This document shows, piece by piece, positions 34,435 through 46,202 of a stretch of 64,000 bases of DNA (within the stretch, counting starts at the first letter, position 1; every line of letters starts with the position of its first letter). Both the position numbers and the translations under genes were made by a program. The stretch comes from Macrothele yani (Eukaryota > Arthropoda > Arachnida > Araneae > Macrothelidae): NCBI GenBank assembly GCA_039090855.1, contig CM077016.1, positions 53,307,936 to 53,371,935 of the forward strand. Reading direction: 5' to 3'. The notes under the pieces are model-generated. The model worked only from the letters and a program-made list of their open reading frames with translations, was not told the origin of the DNA and did not search any database.

Positions 34435-35711
34435 AGATAAGTTCGTTCGTTTTTTTCCAATGTTATTTGAAGGAGCACGAACAATATTTTAATCATAGCA
34501 CTGTTTTTTTGTAGCTCTATTCTTCCTGTACAACTTTTGTTCATCAGTTTCAATATTATATTTGGTTTAACTCTTTTTATCCATATGAAGATGGAGTGCC
34601 AAGTAGACAGAAATGAGCATTTTTGACACCTGCTTCTCTTTGCTTCCAATCAAGGTTCCAAAGCTGTTCCAGACATTTGTGCTGTGTACAGAGAAGACAC
34701 TATTACTGACAAAAACTGCACAGAAATGGTATTCATGCTTCAAGAAGGGGAAATTCGACCTCACAGATTCTTCAAGTTGTGGCAGACCTGTTCAGTTCAA
34801 TGAGGATGGATTGAATGAGCTGATCCACGAGGATTCACGTCAATCCACTAGGGAATTTGCTCAGCAGGTGGGATGCTCTCATGATAGCGTCGCCCGTCAC
34901 CTTCACTCGATAAGTAAGGTCTAAAAACTCTGTGCATGTGTGCCACATTCTCTGAACGCAAGAGACAAACTTCAGCGCTTCACTATCGCTGCCAGTTTGC
35001 TCGTTCGACAACAGGCTACTCATGGGCACAAATAGAGATTTCTTTACCGCATCGTCACTGGTAATAAAAAATGGTGTCTCTATGTCAATATGAAGCAGAG
35101 GGGAAATGGCTGAGTCCTCACAAGCAAGCAACACTTCAAGCCAAGGCCGAGCTGCATCCACACAAGACCATGATCTGCGTTTGGTGGGATTGGGAAGGTG
35201 TAATCTACTATGAATTGCTTGAAAAGAACACCATGAACAATGCACAGCTTTCAGTTCAGTAAATGCACCAGCTCAACAAGGAAATTCACCTGAAACGACC
35301 CAACCGGCTGCACGGTGTGTTTTTTCAACATAACAACGCTTGCCCCAACGTTGCTAATCTCACCAAAACTGCTATTCAAGACCTCGGTTGTGGAAGTTCT
35401 ACCGCACCCACAGTATTCTCTTGATATAGCATCCTCAGATTATCACCTTTTCCGGTTGCTCTCCAACAGTCTGCGAGGTGCATTGTATAACAACAACATT
35501 GAGCTGAAACTACGGCTCAATGACTTCAAGTCAAAACACGAGGATTTCTACCGTCAAGGCATTGACAACCTAATGGAACATTGGTAAGAGGTTGTGAACA
35601 ATGAAGGAGAATATATTATTGACTGATTTGTGAAAAGTTTTTCATGAAAAATAAGTATTCCAATAATTGGAAAAAAAAACAAAAAACGAACGAACTTATA
35701 TGACAACCCAA
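34435..35711 (+). mobile_element. Mariner element, 1.28 kb
   Basis: Ends TTGGGTTGCCAGATAAGTTC (34435) and complement (to 35711), with TA at 34433-34434 and 35712-35713. Full-length, with a decayed transposase on the plus strand. Confidence 0.85.
34577..35640 (+). pseudogene. Mariner transposase, multiply broken
   Basis: HTH region in two frames (34613-34924: GKFDLTDSSSCGRPVQFNED, DSRQSTREFAQQVGCSHDSV). Then a catalytic region with CVWWDWEGVIYYELLEKN (35180-35240), FFQHNNACPNVANLTKTAI, and a shifted LPHPQYSLDIASSDYHLFRL (35395-35455). The second catalytic Asp (normally HDNARPH) is Asn. At least four stops or frame changes. Clearly inactive; family placement is secure from the DD34D-type context. 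Confidence 0.82.
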
Positions 35712-36220
35712 TAAGTGAAACAGATGAATAGGTGGAGAGACATGCAACTTCCTCACAAAGCATTTTGACTATGCAAACAAGAGAGGCATCATGTAAGCTA
35801 CTTATAAAACAGCCTTGACAAAGCCTTTACACAACACAGTATAACAACAACATTGAGCCAATTGCATTATTTCAATCTTAAAGGTTGCACAATAGGAAAA
35901 TGCACTGTCACTAGACAGAAAACCCTTGGGCATTTTTTTACATAACATAGTACAGGGTGTCCCCACTCATTACTGAACCCGACATTTCTTTAATAATATT
36001 AACACCAATGAAGCTATTGTAACGAAATTTGAAGTGGACTTACCACATTTCATGTGAAATGTGATGACATCACAACATGTGCTGGAAGTGACCACCATCT
36101 GCAGCCAGACAGCATTGAACCCAGAGCTGTTCGCCAGCCGGCGGATGCGCCTCTCTCCTGCTTTTTTATGCCATTTATTGAGTGTCTCTGCACAATAGAA
36201 TCCCTTCATTCACAGAAAAT

Positions 36221-36267
36221 TAACTCCAGTAGCAGTGTTGTAAAGGACAACACTGCTACTGGAGTTA
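36221..36267. repeat. Perfect 20-bp hairpin at PLE junction
   Basis: TAACTCCAGTAGCAGTGTTG (36221-36240) and its exact complement (36248-36267), separated by 7 bases. It lies at the boundary between the mariner end and the PLE 5' side, so may be the residue of an inverted end copy. Confidence 0.8.
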
Positions 36268-38333
36268 GCCAAGAATTATTACAAGTGATAAATAAAGGAA
36301 GTAATTTCAATCTATCCAAAGAAAAAATAAATACAGAAAAATTGGTAATTGAATTGGAAAGCATCTGCAGCACTTTAGAAAAAGAGGACCAAATTAAAGC
36401 AGACCTCCTCAGAAAAGATTACTACAATAGCCTTACAAAATTCCAGAAGCAAGTAAGGAAACCTCAAAAAAATTTTGATAATAGTCAAATAAAAAGCTCT
36501 TAAAGAATTCAGAAAAAATGAAAGTGTAGTTGCTGTGAAAACAGACAAAAGTAAGTTGATTACTATTATGGATAAGAAAGATTATCTAGAAAAGATGGAA
36601 GAAGAACTAAAAAAGCCTATGTATGAAGAAGTAAAAGAAACCCCACTACCAGATTTGATTAAAAAGTCTCTAAGCATATTTCACTTCAAAAAAAGAAAAA
36701 CCAGCTTGCAGAAAACTATAAAGAATTCTCAAAATTACAGTTCAGATTATCTCAAATATATGGAATAGTCAAACTGCATAAAGAACACCAACCAATTAGA
36801 CCAATAATAGACTCAAAAAACTCTATTCTTTCAAATCTAAACTATTTTTTAAAGTCACACCTTCAGAATCTTTTAAAAGAGCCACCTAACTTGATTAAAA
36901 ACTCAATGCAGCTAAAAGAAAAACTAGAGCTTCTTCCTAAATTAGATTCTCCTATTATGGGTAGTTTAGACATTGTGTCTATATGTATACTCACATTAAT
37001 ATAGATCAACTTATAGACTTTATAGCGGAAGACTTGGCAGACCTAATAGTTTTTCACAACAAAGAAAAAAACATATTAGTTGGAATTTTTGAAATGCTTA
37101 CTTTCTCTTTGCAGAACAACTACTTTCAATTTGGGAAAACATTTTTCATTCAAAAATCGGGGCTAGCTATGGGCTCCCCACTCTCCCCACTCTTAGCTAA
37201 CTATTATGTGGGAAAACTAGAAGAAAAGATACTAGTACAACCCACATACTTCTGCTTATATAGCGGATACATGGATGACATCTTATTTATAATAGATAGC
37301 TCAGAAATTGTTCCAGAAAGAATTCTAGACTCGTTCAATGAATTAGATGATTCCCTTAAGTTCACATTGAACTTCAAAAAGAAAGAAGAATTAACTTCTT
37401 AGATATTACTATCTATTATGAAGATGAAAAATTCCTCACTAGTTGGTATAAAAAACCAATGAATACTAATAGACTACTGGATTTCAATTCCTATCATCCA
37501 GTTTCTATTAAGAAGAATGTAGCAAGTCAGTTTTTGGAAAAAATTAATAAAATAGTTTCTACTGCAGATAAAAAAGAAGCCCGTAAAGAAGAACTTAAAG
37601 TCATACTTGCAGAGAATAACTATCCTAAAGAAGAACTGAGAAGCTTCTGAATTTTAATGGTACGAAGAACCCACAAAAGCAACAAGTAAAATTCACTAGA
37701 AAAATTTCTTATCACAAAGGTTTATTTGAGTCTTTAAAGAGAATTAGTAAGAAGTACAATATTAGGCTAGCTCCAAGTTTAGAGAACAAAGTTAAAAAAA
37801 ATTCCCTAAAATAGTTCAAAGAGAAAAAGATATTTTAAAAATGCAAGGAGTAGTCTATGAAGTAAATTGTAGTTGTGGACTATCTTACATAGGTGAAACA
37901 GGTCGCAGACTAGAAACTCGTATAGCTGAGCATAAAACAGCTATAAAAAATTGCTCCAACAAGACTGGATTAGATAGGCATGTTAGAAAAACTGGGCACA
38001 GCATGGATTGGAGTTTCCAAAGCAATTTTAAAAAAAGAAAGCTGAAAGAAGGAATAGAAATTGAGAAAAATCAAAATTCCATCATCAATGACTGCAAAGG
38101 ATTTTCCCTGCCTAACATTTGGCAGGATTTGTTGAAAAAGAACCTAAACTGTCGAGGTTAACCGTAACCGTCAAGGTTAACCATAACCGTGATAGTAACA
38201 GGAATAAGTGACAACAACAAGACAGCCTGAAGAAGGAGAAGAGTTTTCTCCGAAAATTTGCTATTTAAATGAAAAAATTTCCTAGTAAAATTCCCATAAT
38301 AGTTGCTTTAGATTAGTAATTGAATTAAGAAAC
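36268..38333 (+). pseudogene. Penelope-like element 1: RT and GIY-YIG endonuclease, broken
   Basis: N-terminal segment (36268-36503, GVSQELLQVINKGSNF) is followed by ITIMDKKDYLEKMEEELKK. The RT follows: HQPIRPIIDSKN (about 36789), PIMGSLDIVSIY, SGLAMGSPLSPLLANYYVGK and the catalytic YMDDILFII (36983-37402), then TSWYKKPMNTNRLL (37430-37650). After about 190 bases comes an intact GIY-YIG domain frame (37841-38158) with CSCGLSYIGETGRRLETRIA and EHKTAIKN...HVRKTGH. At least four frame breaks. A hammerhead-like motif follows at 38227-38255. PLEs reverse-transcribe at endonuclease-nicked DNA. Confidence 0.88.
38227..38255 (+). ncRNA. Hammerhead-like core motif (PLE 1)
   Basis: CTGAAGA, one extra A, stem GGAGAA/TTCTCC, then GAAA. 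It matches the hammerhead core (CUGANGA-stem II-GAAA) except for one unpaired base after CUGANGA. PLE terminal repeats are known to carry hammerhead ribozymes. Cleavage activity is not established. Confidence 0.4.
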
Positions 38334-38351
38334 TAGGAAGCCATTTCTCAA

Positions 38352-38840
38352 CATGAGCTTTATTCAAAGAAAATTGGTGTTTGGTGTGGGATGACCCGGC
38401 GCCGCATAATTGGTCCCATCTTCTTTGATACAACCATCACAACAGCTGCATATATGGAAATCTCCAAAACCTTTGTAAATCAATTGGATGACAAAAAACT
38501 CTCCATTGGATATTACCCGCATGATGGAGTGACATCACACACATCACATACCAGTATGGCCGAAATTCAGTCCTTTTCGAGCGCTCACGTCATTTCGAAA
38601 GGTCTATGGCCACCACGCTCGCCCAATCTGACGCCTCCTGATTACTTTTTATGAGGATATCTAAAGGGGAGAGTTTACCAAAAGAAACTGCGAACCATAG
38701 ATGCCTTGAAAGCAAACATCACCGAAGAAATTCAGGCATTGACGGTGGACGTACTGGCAAGGATTTTCCACAATATGGTGCTTCGGGTTCAATGCTGTCT
38801 GAACGCAAATGGTGGCCACTTCCAGCACATGTTGTGATTT
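38352..38840 (+). pseudogene. Mariner-like transposase, C-terminal half
   Basis: Reads ELYSKKIGVWCGMTRRRIIG, then FVNQLDDKKL, PHDGVTSHTSHTSMAEIQSF (second catalytic Asp), LWPPRSPNLTPPDYFL (third catalytic Asp), an in-frame TGA, then LKGRVYQKKLRTIDALKANI and NGGHFQHML. The N-terminal half, including the first catalytic Asp, is absent. The family is widespread in arthropod genomes. Confidence 0.8.
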
Positions 38841-38994
38841 CATCACATTTTGCACAAAATGAGGTAAGTCCACTTCAAATTTCACTGCAATATCTTTATT
38901 GGTGTTAATATTATTAAAGAAATGCCGGGTTCGGTAGCAAGCGGGACACCCTATATCACAAACAATAAATTTCCTTTGTCTGAACATTTGTCCC

Positions 38995-39065
38995 ACTTTG
39001 GTGGTGCAGTGGGAAAGAGCACTTGCCTGTTTTAATTGTTGAATCCTTGCTTCAACCAATATACT
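38995..39065 (+). repeat. tRNA-derived SINE head
   Basis: GGTGGTGCAGTGGGAAAGAG is an A-box-like start, and TTGTTGAATCC a B-box-like motif about 30 bases later: the internal promoter layout of a tRNA-derived SINE. The acceptor stem does not pair and an AT microsatellite follows (about 39061-39105), so it is not a functional tRNA gene. Confidence 0.45.
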
Positions 39066-39584
39066 TTTTTATATATATATACTTATGTATATATACTTTT
39101 ATTTATAATGATTTGGAAAACAGGAATTTACCTCATGAATGGCAACATCTGCTGTAACTGTAGTCCTGAAGAAGCGTAGGGTTACAACCCAATAATTTGA
39201 CATGTAAATATCCTATTATTCCTTAGTGAAAACACATATTTTTGAGATATTTGTAGTTTATACTTTATGTTGCTGTAGTGTTCCTGAAACATACTTTCAC
39301 ACTTAGATATCACAAACAAAAAGAATACCTTGTTATTAAAAAATTACTCTACATATCTTATTTTTTCCCATCATTAGTGACGGATTTCATCTAGTCTCTA
39401 CATAAAAGCATCTCTGAAGTCACAGTATTAAAAAAAAAAAGATACTTTTTTCATAAGCCTCAAACTAAGTGCAAAGTCTGATCAGAGTATCCGACACACC
39501 CCCCCCCTTCCAAACTAGATAGAGTATGTTGCAGAAACCCAGAGGTGTGTGACCTTGAGATTTAAAAGTCTATTCTTTCCATGC
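39066..39584. other. AT-rich gap
   Basis: SINE tail or unique sequence. TATATA repeats lie at about 39070-39105 and a C-run near 39499-39507. No gene seen. Confidence 0.35.
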
Positions 39585-40243
39585 TGTTGGATGGCTACTT
39601 TTTGAAGTAGCATCACTTTTGGTGAGCACCAATAGGTGCTGCATCACATTCTTCTTGATCTCCGCTGTGTCTTCAAACCTTCTCCCGTTCAAAGGCATTC
39701 CCAACATTGGGAACACCCAAAAGTCACCAGGAGCCATGTCTGGAGAGTATGGGATCTCCCTAGCTAGTAGGATCTAGTGCATGGTCAAATATACAAGAAT
39801 GAGGTAAGACAAATGGCTGGGGGAATGGTCATTATAGCCAGTGAGCTTGCTGCCACAGCATAGGTCTCTTCAGCCATACGCATCTTGTAGGAGACAAAGA
39901 ACTATCTGGCAATATTTTTTTGTTTACAGCATGCTCTATCTTGATCATTTTGGGGTTACTCCTTGTGGAGGGCCTTTTTGAATGCTCATCACTCTCAACA
40001 AATGTTGTCGATCTTTGAAGTGCAGACACCACACTTTGATTTGTGTTCGATCCATGGCTTTATCACCAAAAGCCTTTCCAATAATTTGAATTGATACAGC
40101 AGATGTGTGGCCACGTTTGTGGCTAAATTTGATGCAGATTCTCTTTTCAACGAGCTCAGTCATCGTGACAGGCATGGAGTTCACCAATATCAAACCTTCC
40201 CTGCCAGGTACCAATGAGCCAGGTGACAGTGTGGCCAAACTTC
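39585..40243 (-). pseudogene. Mariner-like transposase, internally deleted
   Basis: From the high-coordinate side: KRICIKFSHKRGHTSAVSIQ (N-terminal HTH), DRTQIKVWCLHFKDRQHLL, VTPKMIKIEHAVNKKILPDS. A jump then removes the first two catalytic regions, and the frame resumes with IPYSPDMAPGDFWVFPMLGM (third catalytic Asp) and PLNGRRFEDTAEIKKNV. Inactive deletion derivative; terminal repeats not resolved. Confidence 0.7.
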
Positions 40244-40767
40244 ACACATGACAAAAGTCTCACACCACCTAGTCTCGGCACCATACTCTGTCTAGTTTAG
40301 GTGAAAAAAATGCAGTCAAATACTTTTTCATCAGACCTCACATTTTATGTTCAGTTCCTAAAACTATGTGTTTACTAAGATCATGTAAAATACTTTTATG
40401 GATTCTGTTTAGCATGCTGAGAATTAAGAAATTATGAGATTTAAATATTTTCAGAAGCCCATATCCCCAGTACTGGCTAGACAAAAATTTGCTGGTTACC
40501 TCCAGCTAAGAATAATTGTCTAACAGCTAAACTGAAAATGAATAAACTCCATATTAAAAATAAATAGACAGAAGACTCCCAGAATCAATGCGCCACAACA
40601 GGTTAAAGAGCAAAGCAGAAGCTTTAAATATGTACAGAAAAGCATCGTGGAGACAAACTCCTAGCACCAACATAATAATACTTGACACAAATCTTAAGTT
40701 TTATAGCACATTAAATACTAAAATTTTTTGACATAAAAAACAAAATGTATATGTATTATAAAAACCT
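40244..40767. other. AT-rich gap, no gene seen
   Basis: A short segment near 40318-40345 (AATACTTTTTCATCAGACCTCA) repeats the sequence at about 39441-39468 in direct orientation, on either side of the mariner relic. Nothing else is visible. Confidence 0.35.
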
Positions 40768-42424
40768 AAGATGTTCTCCGAGATTCCGAAGTTAGCTCCA
40801 CAAAAAAATACAAACCACCAGATAAATTGTTGACCGAGTACTTACTTACTATTGCCGCATGAAACTTCTCCATTTACAGTGTTCTTAGCATACAGCTCTG
40901 GCTTCACTGACATCTATTACACGACATATACAAGGCTTTCTGTATTTCATACTCAATCTGTTTCTCATGCAGACACTCTTGTCTCATGCAGACACTCTTG
41001 AATCTGTTCCTCCCATGACTTCCTCAGGGTTCCCATTCAAAAGCAATAAAAAAATTCCCTGACTTTTCCAGGTTCTCCAGGTGGTTTTTAAAGTTTTCCA
41101 GAGTGGCATGTTGCAAAGAATTGTTATATTTCATTCCATTCCATTCATTTTTCTCACCAAATCACACACTTGTGAATTCTTTAAGTAATTTGTATTTATA
41201 AAATTACATGCTTTTCATTAATAACAACTAACTGTGCACATTATTTTCTGTACCAAAGTTCCGTGAACTTTTGTGAATACTACACACACGGAATTTGTAA
41301 ATACATTCCCATAGACACAGGTCACATGTAAGAAAAAATCTGTCAGTTGAATAGTTTCAGTTTTTCTATAACACAATGCAGTTAAGTTTAATGATGGAAT
41401 GGCTCTGTTCAAAGAAACATGTTTCAAGAGAACCAACAGACAAAGAACTTTGATCCATCATTTGGTTGGTTCTCTTGTGAAGTGTTTCTTCAAGCAAGAG
41501 CCATTGTGCCTAATTGTTCCATGTTGCCTGCAGAAATTGAACCAAAGCTTAATAACTGGCAATTTTAAAAATTCAATTTTGCATCTTTTTTTAGAGAATA
41601 AAGGAAATACTTAGTATAACTGAAAGTAAGATCTACCAAATTCTAGGCAGGCAGTAATTAAAAGCCAAAGTTTGAAATCTTGAAAAAATAATTTTTTTTG
41701 GCAAAATAAAGTATCCATTGATTTTTACAAAAAAAAAGGGGGGGCAATTTTCCCCGAGTTTTCCCTAATTTTTACAAAAAAGGGTAATTTCCCCTGAGTT
41801 TTACAAAAAAGGGTAATTTTCCCAGAGTTTTCCCTGATTTTTGGAACCATTTTCAAATTCCCTGAGAATTCCAGGTTTTCCCTGTTTTCCAGGTTGAGTG
41901 GGAACCCTGTTCCTTGGCTTTCCTTCCGCCCACTTGGGCTAAAAAGATTTTCTTAGTAAGCATCTTATCACTCATTCTTTCAACATGGCCAAACCACCGA
42001 AGCATATTAGTCGCCACCTTGCTAACATTTTGCTTCACATTACACAACTGCAATACATCTTCATTTCTCACACAACCAGAATGTGTCTTCTTGCCACAAA
42101 ACACCCCGTAAGTAACACATTTCTCCAGCACACAAATGACTCCTATGTTTCTTCTGCAGTACCCAGGTTTCACTGCCATACATCAGTGTAGGAACAATTA
42201 CACTTTCATACACAGCCATGCAGGACTCTCTTGAGAACCCACTATTCCTATGAAAACCTCCCATAGCAGCCATGACTTTCAATGAAGAATTCACTCGCCT
42301 ACTTCTCTCTGTCAAACATGCTTCCTAGATACACAAACTAACTCACCTGGTCAATCACTGTGCGATTTAGACTTATATTACATTCAGTACTACCAGTTCC
42401 TCTCTTAAAAGCCATAAATTTGGT
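40768..42424 (-). pseudogene. RTE-like LINE copy 3, 3' portion, interrupted
   Basis: Minus strand, same family as copies 1 and 2. Visible segments are RRVNSSLKVMAAMGGFHRN, YGSETWVLQKKHRSHLCAGE, NEDVLQLCNVKQN and RWFGHVERMSDKMLTKKIFL (41910-42424), then the tail at 40768-41024. Split by the hAT-like element at 41025-41909. A 19-bp tandem duplication (TCTCATGCAGACACTCTTG) sits at 40963-41000. The 5' truncation at about 42424 abuts another transposase relic. Confidence 0.82.
41025..41909. mobile_element. Non-autonomous hAT-like element, 885 bp
   Basis: Ends CAGGGTTCCCATTCAA (41025-41040) and the complement of CAGGGTTCCCACTCAA (41894-41909), with a TTCCT duplication at 41020-41024 and 41910-41914. 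Excising it and one TTCCT restores the sequence seen in the sister LINEs. Subterminal TTTTCCAGG repeats occur on both sides, a GGG/CCC-rich tandem repeat at about 41726-41842, and an internal 37-bp hairpin (41400-41436 / 41466-41503). No transposase. A 5-bp duplication is short for hAT; some hAT groups use 5-6 bp. Confidence 0.75.
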
Positions 42425-42429
42425 ATTCA

Positions 42430-43408
42430 AGACCTCCTGTCATGTTCTCCCGAGCATTTCCTCAGGAACTGTTATGATGGCAGTTGTAATCCTGTGCTTC
42501 AGCTCATCCATACCCGGAACTTTTGTGCAGTACACAATGTCCTTCACATAGCCCCACAGAAAAAGTCCAGGGGCTTAAGATCTGGTGAACGTGGAGGCCA
42601 AGGAATTGGACCATCCCATCCAATCCATCGCTCCAGAAAGGTTTCATGAAGAAACTCATGAACACAAAGTGCCCAGTGCAGGGGTGCACCGTTCTGCTGG
42701 AGGATGATAGCAGGTTGCAGGCCCTCCAATTGGGGGTAACAAACTCACTCACCATGTCCAAATAAACATAGGATGCGACTGTGTTTTCAGCAAAAAGAAA
42801 ATGGGCTGATACTGCGGTTGTGCAGGAGACCACACCAGATGTTAACCTTGGGACTGTCACTCAATCTCGCGGACAGCATGTGGGTTTTCAGACCCCCAAA
42901 TTCTGCAGTTATTGCTGTTCATAACCCCACAGACATGGAATGTTGCTGCATCGCTGAATAAAACACATTTCAAGAAGCCTTCCTCATTATCAATCATGTG
43001 TAGCATATCAACAGTAAAATTGAAACATTTTTGTTTATCCCTGCAGTGAAGTGCCTGTGTCAAATGCTCTTTGTAGGCAGTCAGGTGCAAGTGCTTGTGC
43101 AGCACCCTGTGTGTTGTTGTAGGTGGTAACCCCAACTGCCTAAAGGCCATACGAATGGACTTCTCTGGACTTCGTACGAAACTTTGTTGAACACGTTCCA
43201 CACCCTCTTTATTTGTGCTTGGCCTGCCTGCACCCTCTTAATGAAGCACACTAAAGGTCTCCATAAACTTCTTGTGCCATTCATGTATTGAGGGTCTGGA
43301 TGGTGGATTACATTGGTAATTGGTGCAGAAATTTCTCTGGACTTCTGTATCTGACTTGATCTCTATGAACCATGTCACACACTATGCCTTTTCCTGTGGA
43401 GTAGCCAT
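42430..43408 (-). pseudogene. Mariner-like transposase, nearly full length, inactive
   Basis: Start at 43408 (MATPQEKA, then a stop). Then FIEIKSDTEVQRNF, KEGVERVQQSFVRSPEKSIR and AFRQLGLPPTTTHRVLHKHL (second HTH), MIDNEEGFLKCVLFSDAATF (first catalytic Asp), SENPHAVREIE, ILQQNGAPLHWALCVHEFLH (second Asp replaced by Asn), PIPWPPRSPDLKPLDFF (third Asp), ending DELKHRITTAIITVPEEM. Four frame segments. The outer end AACACCCTGTATT at about 43564 is a CAGGGTGTT-type terminus; the opposite end is lost at the junction with LINE copy 3. Confidence 0.8.
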
Positions 43409-43579
43409 CACAAGCTCAGGGTTACACCTGAAAGTAAACAAAAAAACCTTTTGTGTATGAATAAAACTGTATGCGTTGTCGTTACATGCACAAAAAACAG
43501 AACTTCGCTACCTTATTTTGTTTAGGTTTTATTGAGGGTAAAAGTTGTACAAATAATTCTGGAACACCCTGTATTTTCA

Positions 43580-45122
43580 AATATTCAGAATGGATTTTGT
43601 GATGGTATCCTTCTAATGCATGATGCAAATGTTGATAAAATTATGCAACACGATATTTTGTACCTACTTTAAACACAAAATGCTTATGCAAACCACCTTC
43701 AGCAGTGTTTTTTCTTATTGGTTTTTCTCAAGGTTTTTTTTTTTATTTTTAATTTACATAGGTGTAATTTATTTGAAATAGTACTGGAAATTCCAATGTA
43801 TCATATTTTATTAGTTCATATTTTTTTTAAAACTAAGTGATGTATAAAGGTATTTAAGGTGTGGTAAGTGTATAAAAAAATTACGAGATGTACATATTTG
43901 CGTGCAACAGTTAAAAAAAATCACCAGCAAAAAGGCACAGATAGTCTGTGATCTGTCTTTTTTGTTATAAGAAAAGGATTTGAAAATTTTTTAAACATTC
44001 CCCAAAAGTCTGTTGAATAACGGAACAAGTTCACTACTGTTATTCGTTTTTCTTTTTACTGTGTTAAATGTATCACTTGTTCACTTCTGTTTTTACTTCA
44101 GCAAATTCACTTTAGTGTTTTTTTCATTTGCCATAGATTTATCAAATCACAACCAATTCACTGCAGAAGGAGGGGGGGGTGAATAAAAAGGTGCGATTAA
44201 AAATTAAAGTGACAAAGAAGAAATTTTAAAAACCCAGTGCATGGTTAACAAAGAAGAAAATGATGCATGGAAAAGGAAAATCTAAATCTTACTGATGAAA
44301 CAAACAACAATCGTTGCTTTTAAGTCTGGTCCCACTCTTAAACATTATGTTTGTGCGAATCGGTGATATCAACACAGAATATTTACGAAATCAGAAAAAA
44401 CTGGAAATTTAGCAATTATTAGTTTAATGCTATTACAAAAAATTGCTACACTTGTTGACATTTTGCAAATAAAAAGCACTTGGCATTATCAGACGAAATT
44501 TTTTTCAGAAACGTAATTGGCGAAGAGCTTGGAAAGTAGATTTTTCACGTTTTACAAGAGCTAGGCAAAATCAGCTAGTGGTTAGATCCTACAGATGGAA
44601 TAATTAATAGCTAATGGTAGTTTACAAAAAGCCCCCCGGGCCCTAGCGCATCGAGCGAATGGCTACAGCAACTGTTTCTGTCTGATGTGATGCAGCAGGT
44701 AATGGACGAAGTTGGTCAGTCAAACTAAATGCCAAACTAATTGTAAAAGAAAATATTGAATTGGGTGCTGATTAAATTTAGAATATTGTAGAAGCAAAAA
44801 TAGAATCTTATTTTGAAAAACCCAAGTGAGTTTTTTGAACTGGGCCCAGCCCAAAAAAACCCACTGGGTTATTTCGATCTGGGCCCACCTTGGCGAACCA
44901 TGATACTACATACAAACAAGCATGTATGCGTAGTGAGAATAAGTGACCTAGTATGTGAGAGGGCATATTTTTATAACCTGATTATTTACTGCTTATATTA
45001 TACAGATAAAATCCCTTTTCAGATTAGGAGAAATTAACTTAGGTATTTCTACAGATTATGGATGCACTTTTTTGCATCCTATTCTTTACTATTATTGATT
45101 TTTTTCCTTTTAAAGCATGTAC
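43580..45122. other. AT-rich gap with a small tandem duplication
   Basis: No gene seen. At 44814-44888 two units of about 37 bases (AAACCCA...TGGGCCCA) are repeated imperfectly and look like a decayed element terminus. A GC-rich island CCCCCCGGGCCC lies at about 44631-44643. Confidence 0.35.
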
Positions 45123-45860
45123 AAGGGTTGTCCTGAAAGTAATGGCTCTCTGGAAATATCTCCTCTGTTAGTTGAGACATTTTAATAAAATTTGGTATAT
45201 AAATACATTGAAATCTACTGAATATAATGGTGCTACTTACTCAACATAGTCCCCAGATGAAATTAAGCACTTACATCATTTTTCAACTCAACATAGTCCC
45301 TAGATGAAATTAAGCACTTATGCCATTTTTCAACACAACATAGGTAACCAGACTGGCAAAATTCTGCAGACTTATCTGACTGACCCAGGATCTCACAGCC
45401 TGTTTAGCTTCATCTATTCTCAAAACACTGACCACAACAACCTTGCTTCATGGGACAAAAGGAGAAAATCAGAAGGTGCTAAATCTGGGCTGTATGGTGG
45501 ATGTGGAATTACTGTCTAGCCCATTTTGGCAATGACCAGAGATGTTTCAAGTGAGGTGTGAGGGTGGGTGTTGCCATGGTGTAAAACAGAATGAAGAAGC
45601 ATTTCTGCTTGCAGAATAGCTACACTGAGCTTCTTTAGTGTCTCAATACAGAGAAATATTGACAGGGCCACCTTGTTCACAGAAATGAACAAGAATGATA
45701 TCTCTGACATCCCAGAAAATTGTCATCGTAACTTTTTTGTTGAACACTGTAGTTTGAACTTCTCAGGCCTAGGTGAGATCTTGTGCCACCACTCCATAGA
45801 CTGTGCTTTTATCTCTGGTCCTAAAAGAATGCCCAGATTTCATCTCCAGTAACTGAATTG
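45123..45860 (-). pseudogene. Mariner transposase relic
   Basis: Left terminus AAGGGTTGTCCTGAAAGTAATGG-like at 45123. On the minus strand: KVTMTIFWDVRDIILVHF, a damaged second catalytic box (HHGNTHPHTSLETSLVIAKM; normally HDNARPHTS), PHPPYSPDLAPSDF in a shifted frame, and DEAKQAVRSWVSQISLQNF. A 47-base tandem duplication occurs at 45240-45286 / 45287-45333 near the 3' end of the gene. The N-terminal half is missing. Confidence 0.72.
45240..45333. repeat. 47-bp tandem duplication
   Basis: Two copies of CTCAACATAGTCCCCAGATG... differing at about four positions, in the 3' region of the mariner relic. Confidence 0.9.
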
Positions 45861-46202
45861 CAAAAAAAAAAAAAAAAAAAATGAAAAAAAGTGCATTCTA
45901 GTGTTAAAAGGATTTTGGAGTTTTAGCCACAGCACCTAACTCCAGTTTTTTTGTGTAGGGGTATATGCTTCCATGCTTCCAAACAAGTTTGTATTTTTTT
46001 TTATTTTTTTTCATTTCGATACATCTTTATTTGAAACTAGTGTTTTTTCAAATAAGAATTTAAGTGTTCTAATTCATGCACTTCTCATGTATTTGTATGA
46101 ACAGAATGAAGGTATCTTATCAAACTTAACAGAATTATATAATGCTTTACACATTGTACTTTTTATTTAGCATTGTTAGTACTTTGAAAAATTTTATTAC
46201 AC

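Larger units (their letters stand above)
35953..38953. mobile_element. Mariner-like element with long inverted ends, invaded by PLE
   Basis: Ends CAGGGTGTCCC... (35953) and complement (to 38953), flanked by TA (35951-35952, 38954-38955). The inverted ends are about 170-180 bp and include the last codons of the transposase. The transposase survives only in the right part (38352-38840), with the PLE inserted between about 36221 and 38333. Confidence 0.75.

Noticed and set aside
38995..39065. Possible tRNA gene (A- and B-box motifs)
   Set aside because: Acceptor and anticodon stems do not pair and the sequence continues into a SINE-like tail; classed as SINE head.
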